A stretch of DNA of 64,000 nt from an uncultured Rothia sp. (GTDB taxonomy: Bacteria; Actinomycetota; Actinomycetes; Actinomycetales; Micrococcaceae). Of the stretch, positions 16,126 to 25,175 are shown piece by piece. The position numbers and the translations under genes are program-made. The stretch's first letter is position 1; each line of letters begins with the position of its first letter. Under the pieces are notes generated by a model. That model was not told where the DNA came from and did no database searches. It saw nothing but the letters and a program-made list of their open reading frames with translations. Location: assembly GCA_946222285.1 (NCBI GenBank), contig CAMIIP010000001.1:124001-188000 (forward strand), given 5' to 3'.

Positions 16126-18128
16126 TATCGAACTCTTTCTGAAGATCTGGAAACGGACGGAGATTCTAAACGGTCTTGACCGATATTCCACGGCACTGAA
16201 GCAATAACTACTCCGGTTTCGCGGCGCAGCTGTGCGGCAATATGGTGAACGGTGCGCCGGTGAATCAAAGCTTCCCACCAGTGGTTCACAACGTATTCGG
16301 GTAGATAAATTACCGTAACATCCTCTGGCGATTCAGACTTCTTACGGCGGACATACTCGATGACCGGTTTGGCTTGGTCGCGGTAAGGAGAATCCAGCAC
16401 CGTCAGCGGAACGGGAACGGCGAGTTCTTCCCATTTCTTTGTCATCGCCTTGGTACGTTCTTCCACTACATTGACGGCGATTGCCTCAATACTAGAGGGA
16501 CGCGACGCGCGGGCATAAGCAACCGCACGCGCCACTGGCTTACGGACACGCGGCACAAAAATGATGGCGTGCACTCGGGCAGGTAGCACGCGAGCTGCCG
16601 CCAAAGATTCTGAATCGGAATCGAGTTTTAGGTCCTTATCTACCGTGTCATAGTGTTTGCGGGTCAAGAGCATCATTCCTACGGTTGCGGCAATAAGTAT
16701 AAGGGTAATCCAGGCGCCCTGGCTGAGTTTGGTCAGTAATACCACGGTCAGCGCCATCAGCGTTACGGTGAGTCCCAGCGTCGTCACCGCCAAATCTCTC
16801 ATGAGTTTGCGACGGGCAAACACATCGAGGGTGAGTCGGAAAGACCGATACCGGTGCCGCAATACGGCGCTCTGGGTCAGAGACATGGCGGTGAAGGCGC
16901 CCACGATGTAGAGCTGAATCAGTGAGTTCACGTCGGTACCAAAAATAAGAATCAGCGCGGCAGCAGTGAGCGAAAGAATAATGACGGCGTTAGCAAAGAG
17001 CCTGCGCGAATAGCGCGCGCTAAGTTGCACCGGCAGATATTGATGCTCAGCGATGGTAGAGGTCAAAATGGGAAAACCAATAAAGGCGGTCAGCGCCGCC
17101 ATGAGCAAAATTCCCACGGTAGCAAAAGCGAGAAGAGCGGGCATAAAGGAGCCACGAAAAATAGTATCGGTGATTTGATAAAGCAGGGGAACTTGTTGAA
17201 AGCCTTCAGGGGCGAGCACTCCGTCTATCATCAAAAATCGTTGCGGATCTTGCACCACCACCGCACCGGTTTTTTTCACCAAATACATGATGCCCACCAT
17301 GAGTGTCGCCGAAATTAACCCCAGAATCATGAGGGTTCTGGCGGCGTTGCGTTTCTTCGGAGAAGCAAAGAACTTCATGGAATTGTTGATGGTAGAAATA
17401 CCTGTAATCGCCACGGCGCCAGAGGAGAAAGCACGAGCCAACAGAATGGTTAGGCCGAATCCCGTTACCAGATGTTCTACGTTGCCCTGAGCAATCACAC
17501 CATAGCGGCTGCTCTCGGCCCGGGCTAAAGTTCCGGTGGAATGTTGAATAAAACCGGCCACCAGAGTAATTCCCAGCAAAGCAAGAAAAGCGTAAGTGGG
17601 CAGCGGCGCAACCCTACCCATCGCATGGAGACCGCGCAGGCAGAAAAAGGTAATAATCGCTAGCAACCCCAGCGCCACCAACCTGTTATAAGGCTGAAGG
17701 GCTGGAAAAACCGACATGAGATAGGTGGTTCCCGAAGCAATCGAAACAGCAACCGTCAGCAGATAGTCCACCATAGAAGAGGCGCCGTGCACCATCGATG
17801 GCACCGACCCCAGCCGATTATGCACCAGCATATAACCGCCGCGTTCGGATATTTGAGAGATATTGTAGCGGAAAGTTCCCACCACAATCAGCAGAGTAAT
17901 AGCAATACCAAATGCTACCCAGGGAGAAAACACCAGTCCAGAAACACCGGCAAAGGCCAACATCAAAACAATCTCATCGGGAGCGTAGGCAACCGAGGAA
18001 ATTCCATCGGCACCCAGCATCGGTAGCGCACGCCGTTTAGAAACCCCTATGCTCTCCACGTTAGTGCGGTGTGTAGGAGAGCCCAACACAGAAGCGCTCA
18101 GCCGTTTACGAAGTTTACTCACAGCCAC
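16125..18128 (-). CDS. APC-family permease, KimA-like K+ importer candidate
   Basis: 667 aa. About 12 membrane segments run from residue ~45 to ~480, followed by a ~180-residue cytoplasmic domain with a universal-stress-protein-like pattern (VHAIIFVPRVRKPVARAVAYA...DVTVIYLPEYV). The opening MLGADGISSVAYAPDEI resembles KimA/YdaO (DAISSVAYATEEI), a high-affinity potassium importer controlled by c-di-AMP in Bacillus. The divergent pair of TrkA-type genes supports a potassium role, but amino-acid transport cannot be excluded. GTG start; it overlaps the downstream RNA methyltransferase start by one base. I see no ydaO-type riboswitch in the 144-nt upstream gap. Confidence 0.75.
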   Translation of the reverse strand: MAVSKLRKRLSASVLGSPTHRTNVESIGVSKRRALPMLGADGISSVAYAPDEIVLMLAFAGVSGLVFSPWVAFGIAITLLIVVGTFRYNISQISERGGYMLVHNRLGSVPSMVHGASSMVDYLLTVAVSIASGTTYLMSVFPALQPYNRLVALGLLAIITFFCLRGLHAMGRVAPLPTYAFLALLGITLVAGFIQHSTGTLARAESSRYGVIAQGNVEHLVTGFGLTILLARAFSSGAVAITGISTINNSMKFFASPKKRNAARTLMILGLISATLMVGIMYLVKKTGAVVVQDPQRFLMIDGVLAPEGFQQVPLLYQITDTIFRGSFMPALLAFATVGILLMAALTAFIGFPILTSTIAEHQYLPVQLSARYSRRLFANAVIILSLTAAALILIFGTDVNSLIQLYIVGAFTAMSLTQSAVLRHRYRSFRLTLDVFARRKLMRDLAVTTLGLTVTLMALTVVLLTKLSQGAWITLILIAATVGMMLLTRKHYDTVDKDLKLDSDSESLAAARVLPARVHAIIFVPRVRKPVARAVAYARASRPSSIEAIAVNVVEERTKAMTKKWEELAVPVPLTVLDSPYRDQAKPVIEYVRRKKSESPEDVTVIYLPEYVVNHWWEALIHRRTVHHIAAQLRRETGVVIASVPWNIGQDRLESPSVSRSSERVR

Positions 18129-18272
18129 TAAGAGTAGTCATTTCGTTGCGCAAACAACAGCTTGGCACAGATAAACACGGTGATTATCACAGATGGGCAG
18201 ATACGAAGTTGCTCACATCAGGCATAGTCTAGAATCAACACTGTCTTGATCTATTCGAGTGAGGAAACATCA

Positions 18273-18965
18273 GTGCCACATTTTGTGATTATGGGAGCCG
18301 GCCGAGTAGGAGTTATGCTCGCGCACACCCTAGAAGATTCCGGGCACTCTGTAGCCGTCATTGATCAGAACGAACAGGCTTTTCGTAGACTCCGTAAAGA
18401 CTTTTCGGGACAGAAAATTACCGGTGTGGGTTTTGACAGAGAGACCCTCAAACGAGCAGGAATCGAGCATGCCTATGCTTTTGCAGCGGTTTCCTCGGGC
18501 GATAACTCCAACATTATTTCCTCCCGAGTCGCCCGCGAAACTTTTCGCATCAGACACGTAGTAGCACGCATCAATGATCCCAATCGTGCTGAGTTTTACC
18601 AACGGCTGGGCATCCCCACCGTTGCCGCGGTACGGTGGTCGACAGATCAAGTATTACGCCGGATTCTCCCCCAACAAACCATGACCGGCGATTTTCGTGA
18701 AGCATCGGGTCGGCTCATCTTGGCTGAGCTTCAGCTCAACGAAGCCTGGGCAGGTCATGCCCTGACCGACATTGAAGAAGCTGCCGGTGTTCGAATCGCC
18801 TACATCACGCGCTTTGGTGAGGGTATCCTCCCCTCCTCAGAAGGTTCTTATCAGCAGGGCGATGTTGTCCACGCCATGATGCGCATCGAAGATATTAGCG
18901 AGATTTCCCGAGTGCTAGCCAAAGCGCCCCTCACCGAAGAAGAACGAGAAGAACTGGAGAACTAA
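18273..18965 (+). CDS. TrkA-family K+ uptake NAD-binding protein (CeoB-like)
   Basis: 230 aa from GTG 18273, chosen because GAGGAAAC lies just upstream and the Rossmann motif starts directly (VIMGAGRVGVMLAHTLEDSGHSVAVID). Layout: RCK_N (residues 1-125), then RCK_C (about 140-220). RCK proteins gate Trk/Ktr or related potassium channels in response to NAD(H) or nucleotides. It is followed 2 nt later by a paralogue. No TrkH/KtrB pore gene is nearby; the divergent KimA-like permease is a possible but unproven partner. Confidence 0.9.
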   Translation: MPHFVIMGAGRVGVMLAHTLEDSGHSVAVIDQNEQAFRRLRKDFSGQKITGVGFDRETLKRAGIEHAYAFAAVSSGDNSNIISSRVARETFRIRHVVARINDPNRAEFYQRLGIPTVAAVRWSTDQVLRRILPQQTMTGDFREASGRLILAELQLNEAWAGHALTDIEEAAGVRIAYITRFGEGILPSSEGSYQQGDVVHAMMRIEDISEISRVLAKAPLTEEEREELEN

Positions 18966-18967
18966 CC

Positions 18968-19624
18968 ATGATCGTCCTTATCGTAGGTGCTGGATCCGTC
19001 GGCTCCTCCATTGCTCGTGAGCTCATCTCCCACGGCCACCACATCACCATTCTCGACGAAAAACCTGAGATGATTGGCCGCACCGAAATATCAGGAGCTC
19101 AATGGATTATTGGAGATGCCTGCGAGCTTTCCGTACTCCGTCGAGCAAAACCGGAAAACTGCGACGTCATTGTCGCTGCCACCGGCGACGACAAATCCAA
19201 CCTCGTCGTCTCTCTTCTTGCGCGTAGCGAATTTGGTGTACCTCGCACTGTTGCCCGCGTGAATAACCCCAAAAATGAGTGGCTCTTTGACGACTCTTGG
19301 GGCATAGATGTTGCCGTATCTACCCCCCGCCTGATGACCTCGCTGGTGGAAGAAGCTGTAGAAGTAGGCGACGTCGTCCGTCTGCTCGAACTTCAAACCG
19401 GCGGCGGCGCTATGTTAGTTGAGTACACCGTACCGGCAGATCACCCCATCATCGGGCACAGCATCAGCAATATACAGTGGCCCGAAGCTACTGTTCTCAC
19501 CGCTATCCTGCGTGATTCTCAGCCCATCGCCCCCACCGGCGATGAACCCATCGTCGGTGAAGACGAACTCTTCTTCCTCACCACTGCCGAAGGCGAAGAA
19601 GACATTCGCGCCCTCTTTAGCTAG
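18968..19624 (+). CDS. TrkA-family K+ uptake NAD-binding protein (CeoC-like)
   Basis: 218 aa paralogue of the preceding gene. RCK_N begins with VLIVGAGSVGSSIARELISHGHHITILDE. RCK_C occupies about residues 135-215 (GAMLVEYTVPADHPIIGHSI). The RBS GGAG lies in the last codons of the upstream gene, and the start is 2 nt past that stop, so the two are one operon and probably form a heteromeric gating ring. Its stop overlaps the stop of the convergent DUF3159 gene (19621-19624). Confidence 0.9.
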   Translation: MIVLIVGAGSVGSSIARELISHGHHITILDEKPEMIGRTEISGAQWIIGDACELSVLRRAKPENCDVIVAATGDDKSNLVVSLLARSEFGVPRTVARVNNPKNEWLFDDSWGIDVAVSTPRLMTSLVEEAVEVGDVVRLLELQTGGGAMLVEYTVPADHPIIGHSISNIQWPEATVLTAILRDSQPIAPTGDEPIVGEDELFFLTTAEGEEDIRALFS

Positions 19625-20343
19625 TTCACATCTGAGTAAGCGACATCTTCGGGCTTGCGAGTCATCATCCATGTCAGCCACAGAATCGAAATATAGAGCG
19701 GTATCCCCATAAAGAGCCTACTCACGCCCAGATACGCCACGTTATCTGCCAAATAAAGAGGTACTTGCACTAGCAAACGAAGCATAAACATCGCGAAAAA
19801 AACCCAGGTAGCCCGCGTATAGATTTTCAACCGTTGAGGATTAGCTCGCCAGGTTTCTGCTTCGTTACGAATAAACGAATAGAAGAACCCAAGAACAGGC
19901 CAGCGAAAAATGATGGAAAATAAGATAGCAACCCCATATCCCAGGTTCATCCATAGACCAGGCAAATAATAATCCGCAGCGTCACCGGTGCGCCAGGCAG
20001 ACCAAGCACAAATCAGAACACCGATAAAACCAGACATTGATTGGATGAGCGAACCGCGTTGCACCACTCTCGCCAGCGCAAAAACTAGGGCTATTCCACC
20101 GGCAACAGCCAAGGCGATATAGAGGTTTTCTGCCACCAAAAAAACACAAAGAAAAATAAAGCCCGGCAAAATTGCTTCAAGGATACCCCGAACGCCACCC
20201 ACGGCGTCCATCACATCGACTTCCCCACTATCGTTTCGTTTAAAACGTGCTCCGGTCTGGGCGAAAGCTGATTGCAGGCTCTGTTGCGGAGCAGAAGATG
20301 ATGAAGAATCAGCGCGGTCATGTTGTTCAGAAGAAGTGGACAC
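19621..20343 (-). CDS. DUF3159 integral membrane protein
   Basis: 240 aa from GTG 20343, with TAAGG upstream; this start lies 7 nt after the OB-fold gene's stop. A longer frame upstream overlaps that gene. An N-terminal Ser/Ala/Gln-rich cytoplasmic tail precedes about six hydrophobic segments (ILPGFIFLCVFLVAENLYIALAVAGGI and others). DUF3159 proteins are actinobacterial and uncharacterised. It is last in the minus-strand run OB-fold, DUF3710 and DUF3159. Confidence 0.8.
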   Translation of the reverse strand: MSTSSEQHDRADSSSSSAPQQSLQSAFAQTGARFKRNDSGEVDVMDAVGGVRGILEAILPGFIFLCVFLVAENLYIALAVAGGIALVFALARVVQRGSLIQSMSGFIGVLICAWSAWRTGDAADYYLPGLWMNLGYGVAILFSIIFRWPVLGFFYSFIRNEAETWRANPQRLKIYTRATWVFFAMFMLRLLVQVPLYLADNVAYLGVSRLFMGIPLYISILWLTWMMTRKPEDVAYSDVN

Positions 20344-20350
20344 AGCTACC

Positions 20351-20920
20351 TTAGAATCTTTGAAATTTTTTCTGTTGTCTTGCCCGTAAGAGACGCAGGG
20401 GCACAATTTCATAACGGGGATTATAAATTCGGGGCGAACCAGGGCTAAGAGTTAGCATACCGCTACACCGAATATATGTGCCGGCAATAATCCCAGGAAC
20501 GTCTTTCTGCCCCTGCCAAATCAGTCTCACCTGCGCCCCCTGAACTAACGGTGGATGGTTAGGATAGAGAGGCGCTGGGGTCTTGGGCCGACGAGTGTGA
20601 ACCCGATACTGGGGAAAAACGTTTGCGTCGTCCTCCGTGGTTTCTTCTCCTGCCCCAACGCTCTCCTGCTCAAGATCGTCATCGTCTTCCGCGCTCACAT
20701 CGGTATTTTCCACTTCTTCATCTAAAACTTCAATAATGGGTATACCTGTTAGCTGATGAGCGCTGGAGGGCGGTAAAGGGCTAGACTTTCCAACCTCTAT
20801 AACAGCCTCGTAGCAAGGAGCAGAGCCTGCTCCTGACAGTGTTACTTGAATAACCCTCCCGGCTACACGCGCACGAAATCGTGGAGGGTACTCTAGTAAA
20901 CGTTTTCTTGGTTGATCCAT
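20351..20920 (-). CDS. OB-fold nucleic-acid-binding-like protein with acidic insert
   Basis: 189 aa. Beta-rich N-terminal (RFRARVAGRVIQVTLSG...YEAVIEV) and C-terminal segments (AQVRLIWQGQKDVPGIIAGTYIRCSGML) fit an OB-fold protein found between DUF3710 and DUF3159 in related genomes. The two parts are separated by a ~55-residue low-complexity acidic stretch (VENTDVSAEDDDDLEQE), which is unusually long. The start is 3 nt after the DUF3710 stop, so they are translationally linked. Function unknown; nucleic-acid binding is inferred from the fold only. Confidence 0.65.
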   Translation of the reverse strand: MDQPRKRLLEYPPRFRARVAGRVIQVTLSGAGSAPCYEAVIEVGKSSPLPPSSAHQLTGIPIIEVLDEEVENTDVSAEDDDDLEQESVGAGEETTEDDANVFPQYRVHTRRPKTPAPLYPNHPPLVQGAQVRLIWQGQKDVPGIIAGTYIRCSGMLTLSPGSPRIYNPRYEIVPLRLLRARQQKKFQRF

Positions 20921-20923
20921 CCT

Positions 20924-21835
20924 CTAACCAATTTCGGTAATTTCAGGACCGCGTCGGGGGGTTCGCGACCTTTTTCGGGCTACTGGTTTATTTACGGTAG
21001 TCACCGGTGCGGTCGCAGTAGTCACAGGCGTATTCGCAACATTTTCTTGCTTATTCTTTTGCGCTTCTAGCACAGACTCTGGAACGCTCATAGGCAGAAG
21101 ATCGCGAGGCGGCCGGGGGTCATCGCCGCGAATAACAACGATAGAACGGAAGATTTCTTCCATCTCAGCTGCTGCTATGGGTTTCAAAGCCGCGTCTCCG
21201 GAGAAAACACCGCGGAGGAACCAGCGAGGTCCATCCACACCTACGAAACGAGCAACTCTAAAGCCTTTACGCCCGTCAGCTGTCTTCGCAGGAAGTTTAG
21301 AGATAATCTGGCGCCCCAGCGGTCCGTTAGAGTATTCAACATTTCCACCCTGCTGACGCACAGAATCAGCAATTTCTGCAGAAATCTCCGACCAGATTCC
21401 GCTACTCTTTGGAGCGGCAAAAGCCTGAATTTGCAGGCTACCCCTGCCTTTAGTGAGGGTAACGGCAACCATCTGCTGGCTTTGTTGTTCAACATCTAGA
21501 CGCATATTTAAACCGTTCGTCATTTTGACTTTCATAGAGCCAAAATCAAGATAGCCCCTAGAAGTATCGATTTCTTCTTCGTCCCAGGGACCATATGTAC
21601 GGTCAAATTCTGCGTATTCCAGCTCTTCTTCTAGTTCTTCCGCATACATCCTGTCCGTTGCAGAAAACGCGAAAGTCTCTGTAAAATCTTCTTCTAGAGG
21701 AGCCTCCTCCAGAGTATCTTCTTCAGCAAAAGTATCGACCGCTACCCGAGATCTTGCTCTTATTCGCTCCTGTACTCGTTGCTGTATACGAAGCCTCTCT
21801 GCTTCTTCCTTTTCTTTCTTGCTCAAGCCAAACAT
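20924..21835 (-). CDS. DUF3710 protein
   Basis: 303 aa from the second of two tandem ATGs (AAGGAG at optimal distance). Highly charged N-terminus (SKKEKEEAERLRIQQR), acidic middle, then the DUF3710 core (GPWDEEEID...GYLDFGSMKV, LQIQAFAAPKSSGIWSEI, GPRWFLRGVFSGDAA) and a basic C-terminal tail with KRSRTPRRG. Actinobacterial, uncharacterised, next to dut. It starts a three-gene run with the OB-fold and DUF3159 genes. Confidence 0.85.
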   Translation of the reverse strand: MFGLSKKEKEEAERLRIQQRVQERIRARSRVAVDTFAEEDTLEEAPLEEDFTETFAFSATDRMYAEELEEELEYAEFDRTYGPWDEEEIDTSRGYLDFGSMKVKMTNGLNMRLDVEQQSQQMVAVTLTKGRGSLQIQAFAAPKSSGIWSEISAEIADSVRQQGGNVEYSNGPLGRQIISKLPAKTADGRKGFRVARFVGVDGPRWFLRGVFSGDAALKPIAAAEMEEIFRSIVVIRGDDPRPPRDLLPMSVPESVLEAQKNKQENVANTPVTTATAPVTTVNKPVARKRSRTPRRGPEITEIG

Positions 21836-21922
21836 CATGACTCCTTAGTAGTTGGGGAACCATCACATATATCACGTGAAAACTATCCATTTTATTCTAG
21901 TAGTACACGTACGTGAGATTCT

Positions 21923-22411
21923 TTAGCGCACTCCGCTTGATCCAAAACCTGTTACACCGCGCTCTGATTCAGCAAGATTGTCAACTGATACAAACCGTAC
22001 AGTCTCAAAACGTTGCACAATAAGTTGAGCAATCCGGTCGCCCTTTGCTACTGCAAAGGACTCTGACTGATCGGTGTTCAAAAGGCAGACCATAATCTCT
22101 CCACGATAACCAGAGTCAATCGTTCCTGGGGCATTGACCACGGTTATCCCGTATTTTGTTGCCAAACCCGAGCGAGGGTGAACCAACCCCACATAGCCTG
22201 GTGGAAGCGCAATAGCCACTCCCGTGCGGATAAGGGCTCTCTGCCCCGGCATAAGCGTCAGGGTTTCGCGCGAGCGCAAGTCAACTCCGGCGTCGCCGTC
22301 TTTTGCGTAGGAGGGAACGGGGAGCTCGGAATCAAGAAGGTGTAGTTGAACATCAATCGGTTTAATCACAGCAGATACTGTACTAGAACTCTCTACACAG
22401 GTCTTTAGCAA
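21923..22411 (-). CDS. dut: dUTP diphosphatase
   Basis: About 162 aa if the TTG at 22411 is used; GTG 22369 would give 148 aa and is equally plausible. It hydrolyses dUTP to dUMP and PPi, keeping uracil out of DNA. All five trimeric dUTPase motifs are visible: DAGVDLRS, PRSGLATKYGI, VVNAPGTIDSGYRGE, DRIAQLIVQRF and the C-terminal RGVTGFGSSG. The product pairs functionally with the mug glycosylase elsewhere in the window. It is divergent from the DUF3093 gene with a 76-nt gap. Confidence 0.95.
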   Translation of the reverse strand: MLKTCVESSSTVSAVIKPIDVQLHLLDSELPVPSYAKDGDAGVDLRSRETLTLMPGQRALIRTGVAIALPPGYVGLVHPRSGLATKYGITVVNAPGTIDSGYRGEIMVCLLNTDQSESFAVAKGDRIAQLIVQRFETVRFVSVDNLAESERGVTGFGSSGVR

Positions 22412-22487
22412 AACCTACTAAGATGGTGGCGGACCTAAAATCGTGGTTGGTCTCATATCCAGTGGTTAGGAAAGGCACCTTTATTTT

Positions 22488-22991
22488 ATGCTGTATCAAG
22501 AACGACTTTCACCGGGCATCGGAACATGGTTTCTTGTGCTGGTGGCGGGTGCCGGCTCCTTCTTGGTAGGAGCTCCTATCAGTATCACCGCCGGAATCAT
22601 TACCGCCATCGTCGTCATTTTATTGGTGGGAATAGTGCTTTACTCAACTTCCCCCGTCATCGAAATTACTGAAAACTACGTGCGTATTGGGCGGGCACAG
22701 ATTGAACGAAAATTTGTGGGTATTGCCGAAGCATTCCACGGTGAGGAATCCCGGTTAGCGGCCGGTCCTCAATTAGATGGTCGAGCTTTTATGTGCTTTC
22801 GCGGTTGGATTGATTCAAAAATCCGTATTGAAATCACCGATCCTGCCGACCCCACTCCCTATTGGCTGGCTTCAACGCGAAACCCTGAGAAAATAGCCGC
22901 GATTCTTAACAAAGGCAAAGAAGAACAGCTTGCATTTCTCGAAGAAGTCCGCCAGCAATTAGCTGAAGAACCCACAAAGCCTCAAGACTAA
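22488..22991 (+). CDS. DUF3093 membrane protein
   Basis: 167 aa. Two close transmembrane helices at about residues 13-57 are followed by a soluble domain (VIEITENYVRIGRAQIERKFVG, SKIRIEITDPADPTPYWLASTRNPEKIA). DUF3093 is an actinobacterial family of unknown function, nearly always beside dut and DUF4193, as here. The only AGGAAAGG lies about 12 nt upstream of ATG, rather far. Confidence 0.85.
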   Translation: MLYQERLSPGIGTWFLVLVAGAGSFLVGAPISITAGIITAIVVILLVGIVLYSTSPVIEITENYVRIGRAQIERKFVGIAEAFHGEESRLAAGPQLDGRAFMCFRGWIDSKIRIEITDPADPTPYWLASTRNPEKIAAILNKGKEEQLAFLEEVRQQLAEEPTKPQD

Positions 22992-23006
22992 ACCTTTAGC
23001 ACGCTC

Positions 23007-23044
23007 AAAGGGGTGGGTAGACACATACGTCTACCCACCCCTTT
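23007..23044. terminator. Bidirectional terminator between DUF3093 and DUF4193 genes
   Basis: A perfect 16-bp stem AAAGGGGTGGGTAGAC / GTCTACCCACCCCTTT with a 6-nt loop lies between convergent genes. T-runs on either side are short. Confidence 0.85.
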
Positions 23045-23065
23045 GCCGGTTGGTGCACCGTTAGA

Positions 23066-23365
23066 TTATCCCTCGCACTCAACACAGAATTTAAGATTGC
23101 CTTCTTCGCGGGCAATTTGTGAACGGTGGCGAACCAAGAAACAGGATGCACAGGTGAATTCATCTTCCTGCGCAGGAAGAACAACAACGTTCAGCTCTTC
23201 GTTCGAAAGATCCGCACCCGGAAGTTCAAAACTTTCGGCTGCGGCGTTTTCGTCTTCATCAACGGACCCCGATTGCATCTCGGAGCGATGCCCATTGAGT
23301 TCCTCAATAGACTGGTTGTTGTTGTCTTCATCTTGCTTGCGCGGTGCATCGTAATCGGTAGCCAA
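23066..23365 (-). CDS. DUF4193 zinc-ribbon protein
   Basis: 99 aa. It begins MATDYDAPRK like other DUF4193 members, has an acidic middle, and ends in a zinc ribbon with CASC and CVEC pairs (CxxC-x19-CxxC). Actinobacterial, uncharacterised, conserved beside DUF3093 and sepH. The name of the first block is a family designation, not a function. Confidence 0.85.
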   Translation of the reverse strand: MATDYDAPRKQDEDNNNQSIEELNGHRSEMQSGSVDEDENAAAESFELPGADLSNEELNVVVLPAQEDEFTCASCFLVRHRSQIAREEGNLKFCVECEG

Positions 23366-23715
23366 AGTAAGCTCTCACGCTCCGTCTGTCAGCGGCGGGT
23401 CTTCTGATAGGGTGCCCAGCCTAAGTTCTATAAATACGTTGCTACCGCCGTGAAAATTTATCTGAAACGATCATTTTTTTGTTCGGTAACGCGTAGCATT
23501 GTCCACGAATAAATCGTCCCTGTCTAGTTCAAAACAGTAAAAGAGGTTCGTGCGTCGAATTATGTAGACGGAAATGTACACTATTTTTCATTTTTCTCGT
23601 TAGCAATATCACATTTTTTAGCAAATTTTCGCCATTAATCTCAATACTTCCCACAAAACTCGGCAAGAAGGTAGTCTCTTTTATGAGCCCCCATTTAAGT
23701 TGAGGAGAAACAAAA
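23366..23715. other. Divergent intergenic region DUF4193-sepH
   Basis: 350 nt without a convincing ORF, AT-rich towards sepH. It must hold promoters for both divergent genes, but no -35/-10 pair is clear enough to place. No notable repeat seen. Confidence 0.5.
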
Positions 23716-24969
23716 ATGTCTGAATCACCTACTGAACTACACCTTCTTAAAATTCACGACGACGGTGAGCACCTCGTCCTACGTTCTTCTGAGGGTTCTG
23801 AGTTTCTTCTCCTCATCGATCAGACCCTACGATCTAGCGTGGCCAAAGCACGGCGCTTACAGCCTGCGCGCTCACGCGCCGGGGTGGGATCTTTTGGTCC
23901 TCGCGATATTCAGGCGCGTTTCCGACAGGGGGCAACGGTCGAAGAAATAGCTGAGGAATCAGGGTGGAATGTAGAGCGCGTGCGCCGCTATGAGTGGCCC
24001 ATTGTAGCCGAACGCGCCCACATTATTAACGCCGCACGATCGGTTCTCGTTTCCACCGCTGATAGCGGACGGCGCCAAGGTAGCACAGCTCTTTCGTTAA
24101 ACGAACATATTGCACGAATGGCGCAGAAGTATGGTTTTTCTGAAGAATCTGCAGACTGGAATACTTTCCAGCAGGAGTCTGGATCATGGACTATTACGGT
24201 AGATTTCGATCTACCGGTCTCCGTAGAAACCGAACTCCCCCGTAGCGTCATCTTTCCCGCGCGGTGGACGTACAACCCCGCCAATCAAAGCATTTACGCC
24301 TCCAACGAGAGTGCCTACTTCTTAATGGGTAGAGACGATTCGGCGGATGCTCCCCTTCCTGGGATTGGGCAACATGAGGCTTCTCAGCCAGAAACTCAGA
24401 TATCAGAAGTTCGTCAACAACCTTCGCAACCTCTTGCTCCGGCACTCACCGTAGAACAGGCCGATTTCTTGCAAAAAGCAGAGAATCCTGCTGAAAAGTT
24501 CTCTCGCAGCGGGGCGCGCAATTTCAATTCAGCTCGCGAGCGCAAGCTAGCCGATTTATTAGAAAGGGCACGTAAAGCAGCCCCTACGGCTTCGACAGCT
24601 CCAGCTCAATCTTCTGAAGAAAACATTATATCTGCTTCTAGCGAGATGCGCCGTAGCCCAGCTAAAGATATCTCGTCTTCTCATCTCAACGAGATGAATG
24701 CGTCCGCAGAACCTGCCCTTGTTCAAGAAATTAAGCCAGCCGAGAATCTGGATCAAGATTCATCGAATGTTACTGATCTCGATAAACCTCGTGGGGAGAA
24801 TAAAGTAGCAGACCGTAACCTAGCTAAACAAGAATCAGCTAAGCCTGCATCCGAGCAACCAGCCTCGGCTGTGAATCCTGACGAAGCTAACTCCCCCAAA
24901 TCCTCCCGCCCCAAACGTACTTCGGTGCCCAGCTGGGATGACATTATCTTTGGTAATCAGCGTAAGTAA
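23716..24969 (+). CDS. sepH: Septation protein SepH
   Basis: 417 aa. The N-terminal conserved domain (about residues 1-110; LLKIHDDGEHLVLRSSEGSEF, FGPRDIQARFRQGATVEEIAEESGWNVERVRRYEWPI) contains the helix-turn-helix seen in SepH/DUF3071. A second conserved segment around 120-190 is followed by a long, low-complexity Ser/Ala/Glu/Lys tail ending PKRTSVPSWDDIIFGNQ. In Streptomyces and mycobacteria SepH binds FtsZ and stimulates filament assembly at division. RBS GAGGAG 7 nt before ATG. A terminator follows about 95 nt downstream. Confidence 0.9.
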   Translation: MSESPTELHLLKIHDDGEHLVLRSSEGSEFLLLIDQTLRSSVAKARRLQPARSRAGVGSFGPRDIQARFRQGATVEEIAEESGWNVERVRRYEWPIVAERAHIINAARSVLVSTADSGRRQGSTALSLNEHIARMAQKYGFSEESADWNTFQQESGSWTITVDFDLPVSVETELPRSVIFPARWTYNPANQSIYASNESAYFLMGRDDSADAPLPGIGQHEASQPETQISEVRQQPSQPLAPALTVEQADFLQKAENPAEKFSRSGARNFNSARERKLADLLERARKAAPTASTAPAQSSEENIISASSEMRRSPAKDISSSHLNEMNASAEPALVQEIKPAENLDQDSSNVTDLDKPRGENKVADRNLAKQESAKPASEQPASAVNPDEANSPKSSRPKRTSVPSWDDIIFGNQRK

Positions 24970-25063
24970 AATACTTCCCATCCTGGGTTTCTTAGGTGCT
25001 CAAAGCCCCATTCTTCAATCTTGTATCTTCAGTAGACTGATGAGTAGAATGCTATGAAAATGT

Positions 25064-25098
25064 TTATCTGCAAATCCCCTAAGCGCAGATAATTTTTT
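25064..25098 (+). terminator. Terminator downstream of sepH
   Basis: Stem TTATCTGC / GCAGATAA with a 13-nt loop followed directly by six T residues, a textbook intrinsic terminator. A 12-codon ORF (25054-25092, MKMFICKSPKRR) overlaps it but has no good ribosome site. Confidence 0.75.
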
Positions 25099-25175
25099 AC
25101 TTTCAGACTCAAATACTTCACTCTTATTTTGAGTGTACCCATACTTGCGTTATCGCAGATATCAGAGGAATTTTT

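Noticed and set aside
18129..18272. c-di-AMP (ydaO-type) riboswitch before the KimA-like gene
   Set aside because: Looked for because of the KimA resemblance; the 144-nt gap shows none of the conserved riboswitch segments I know.
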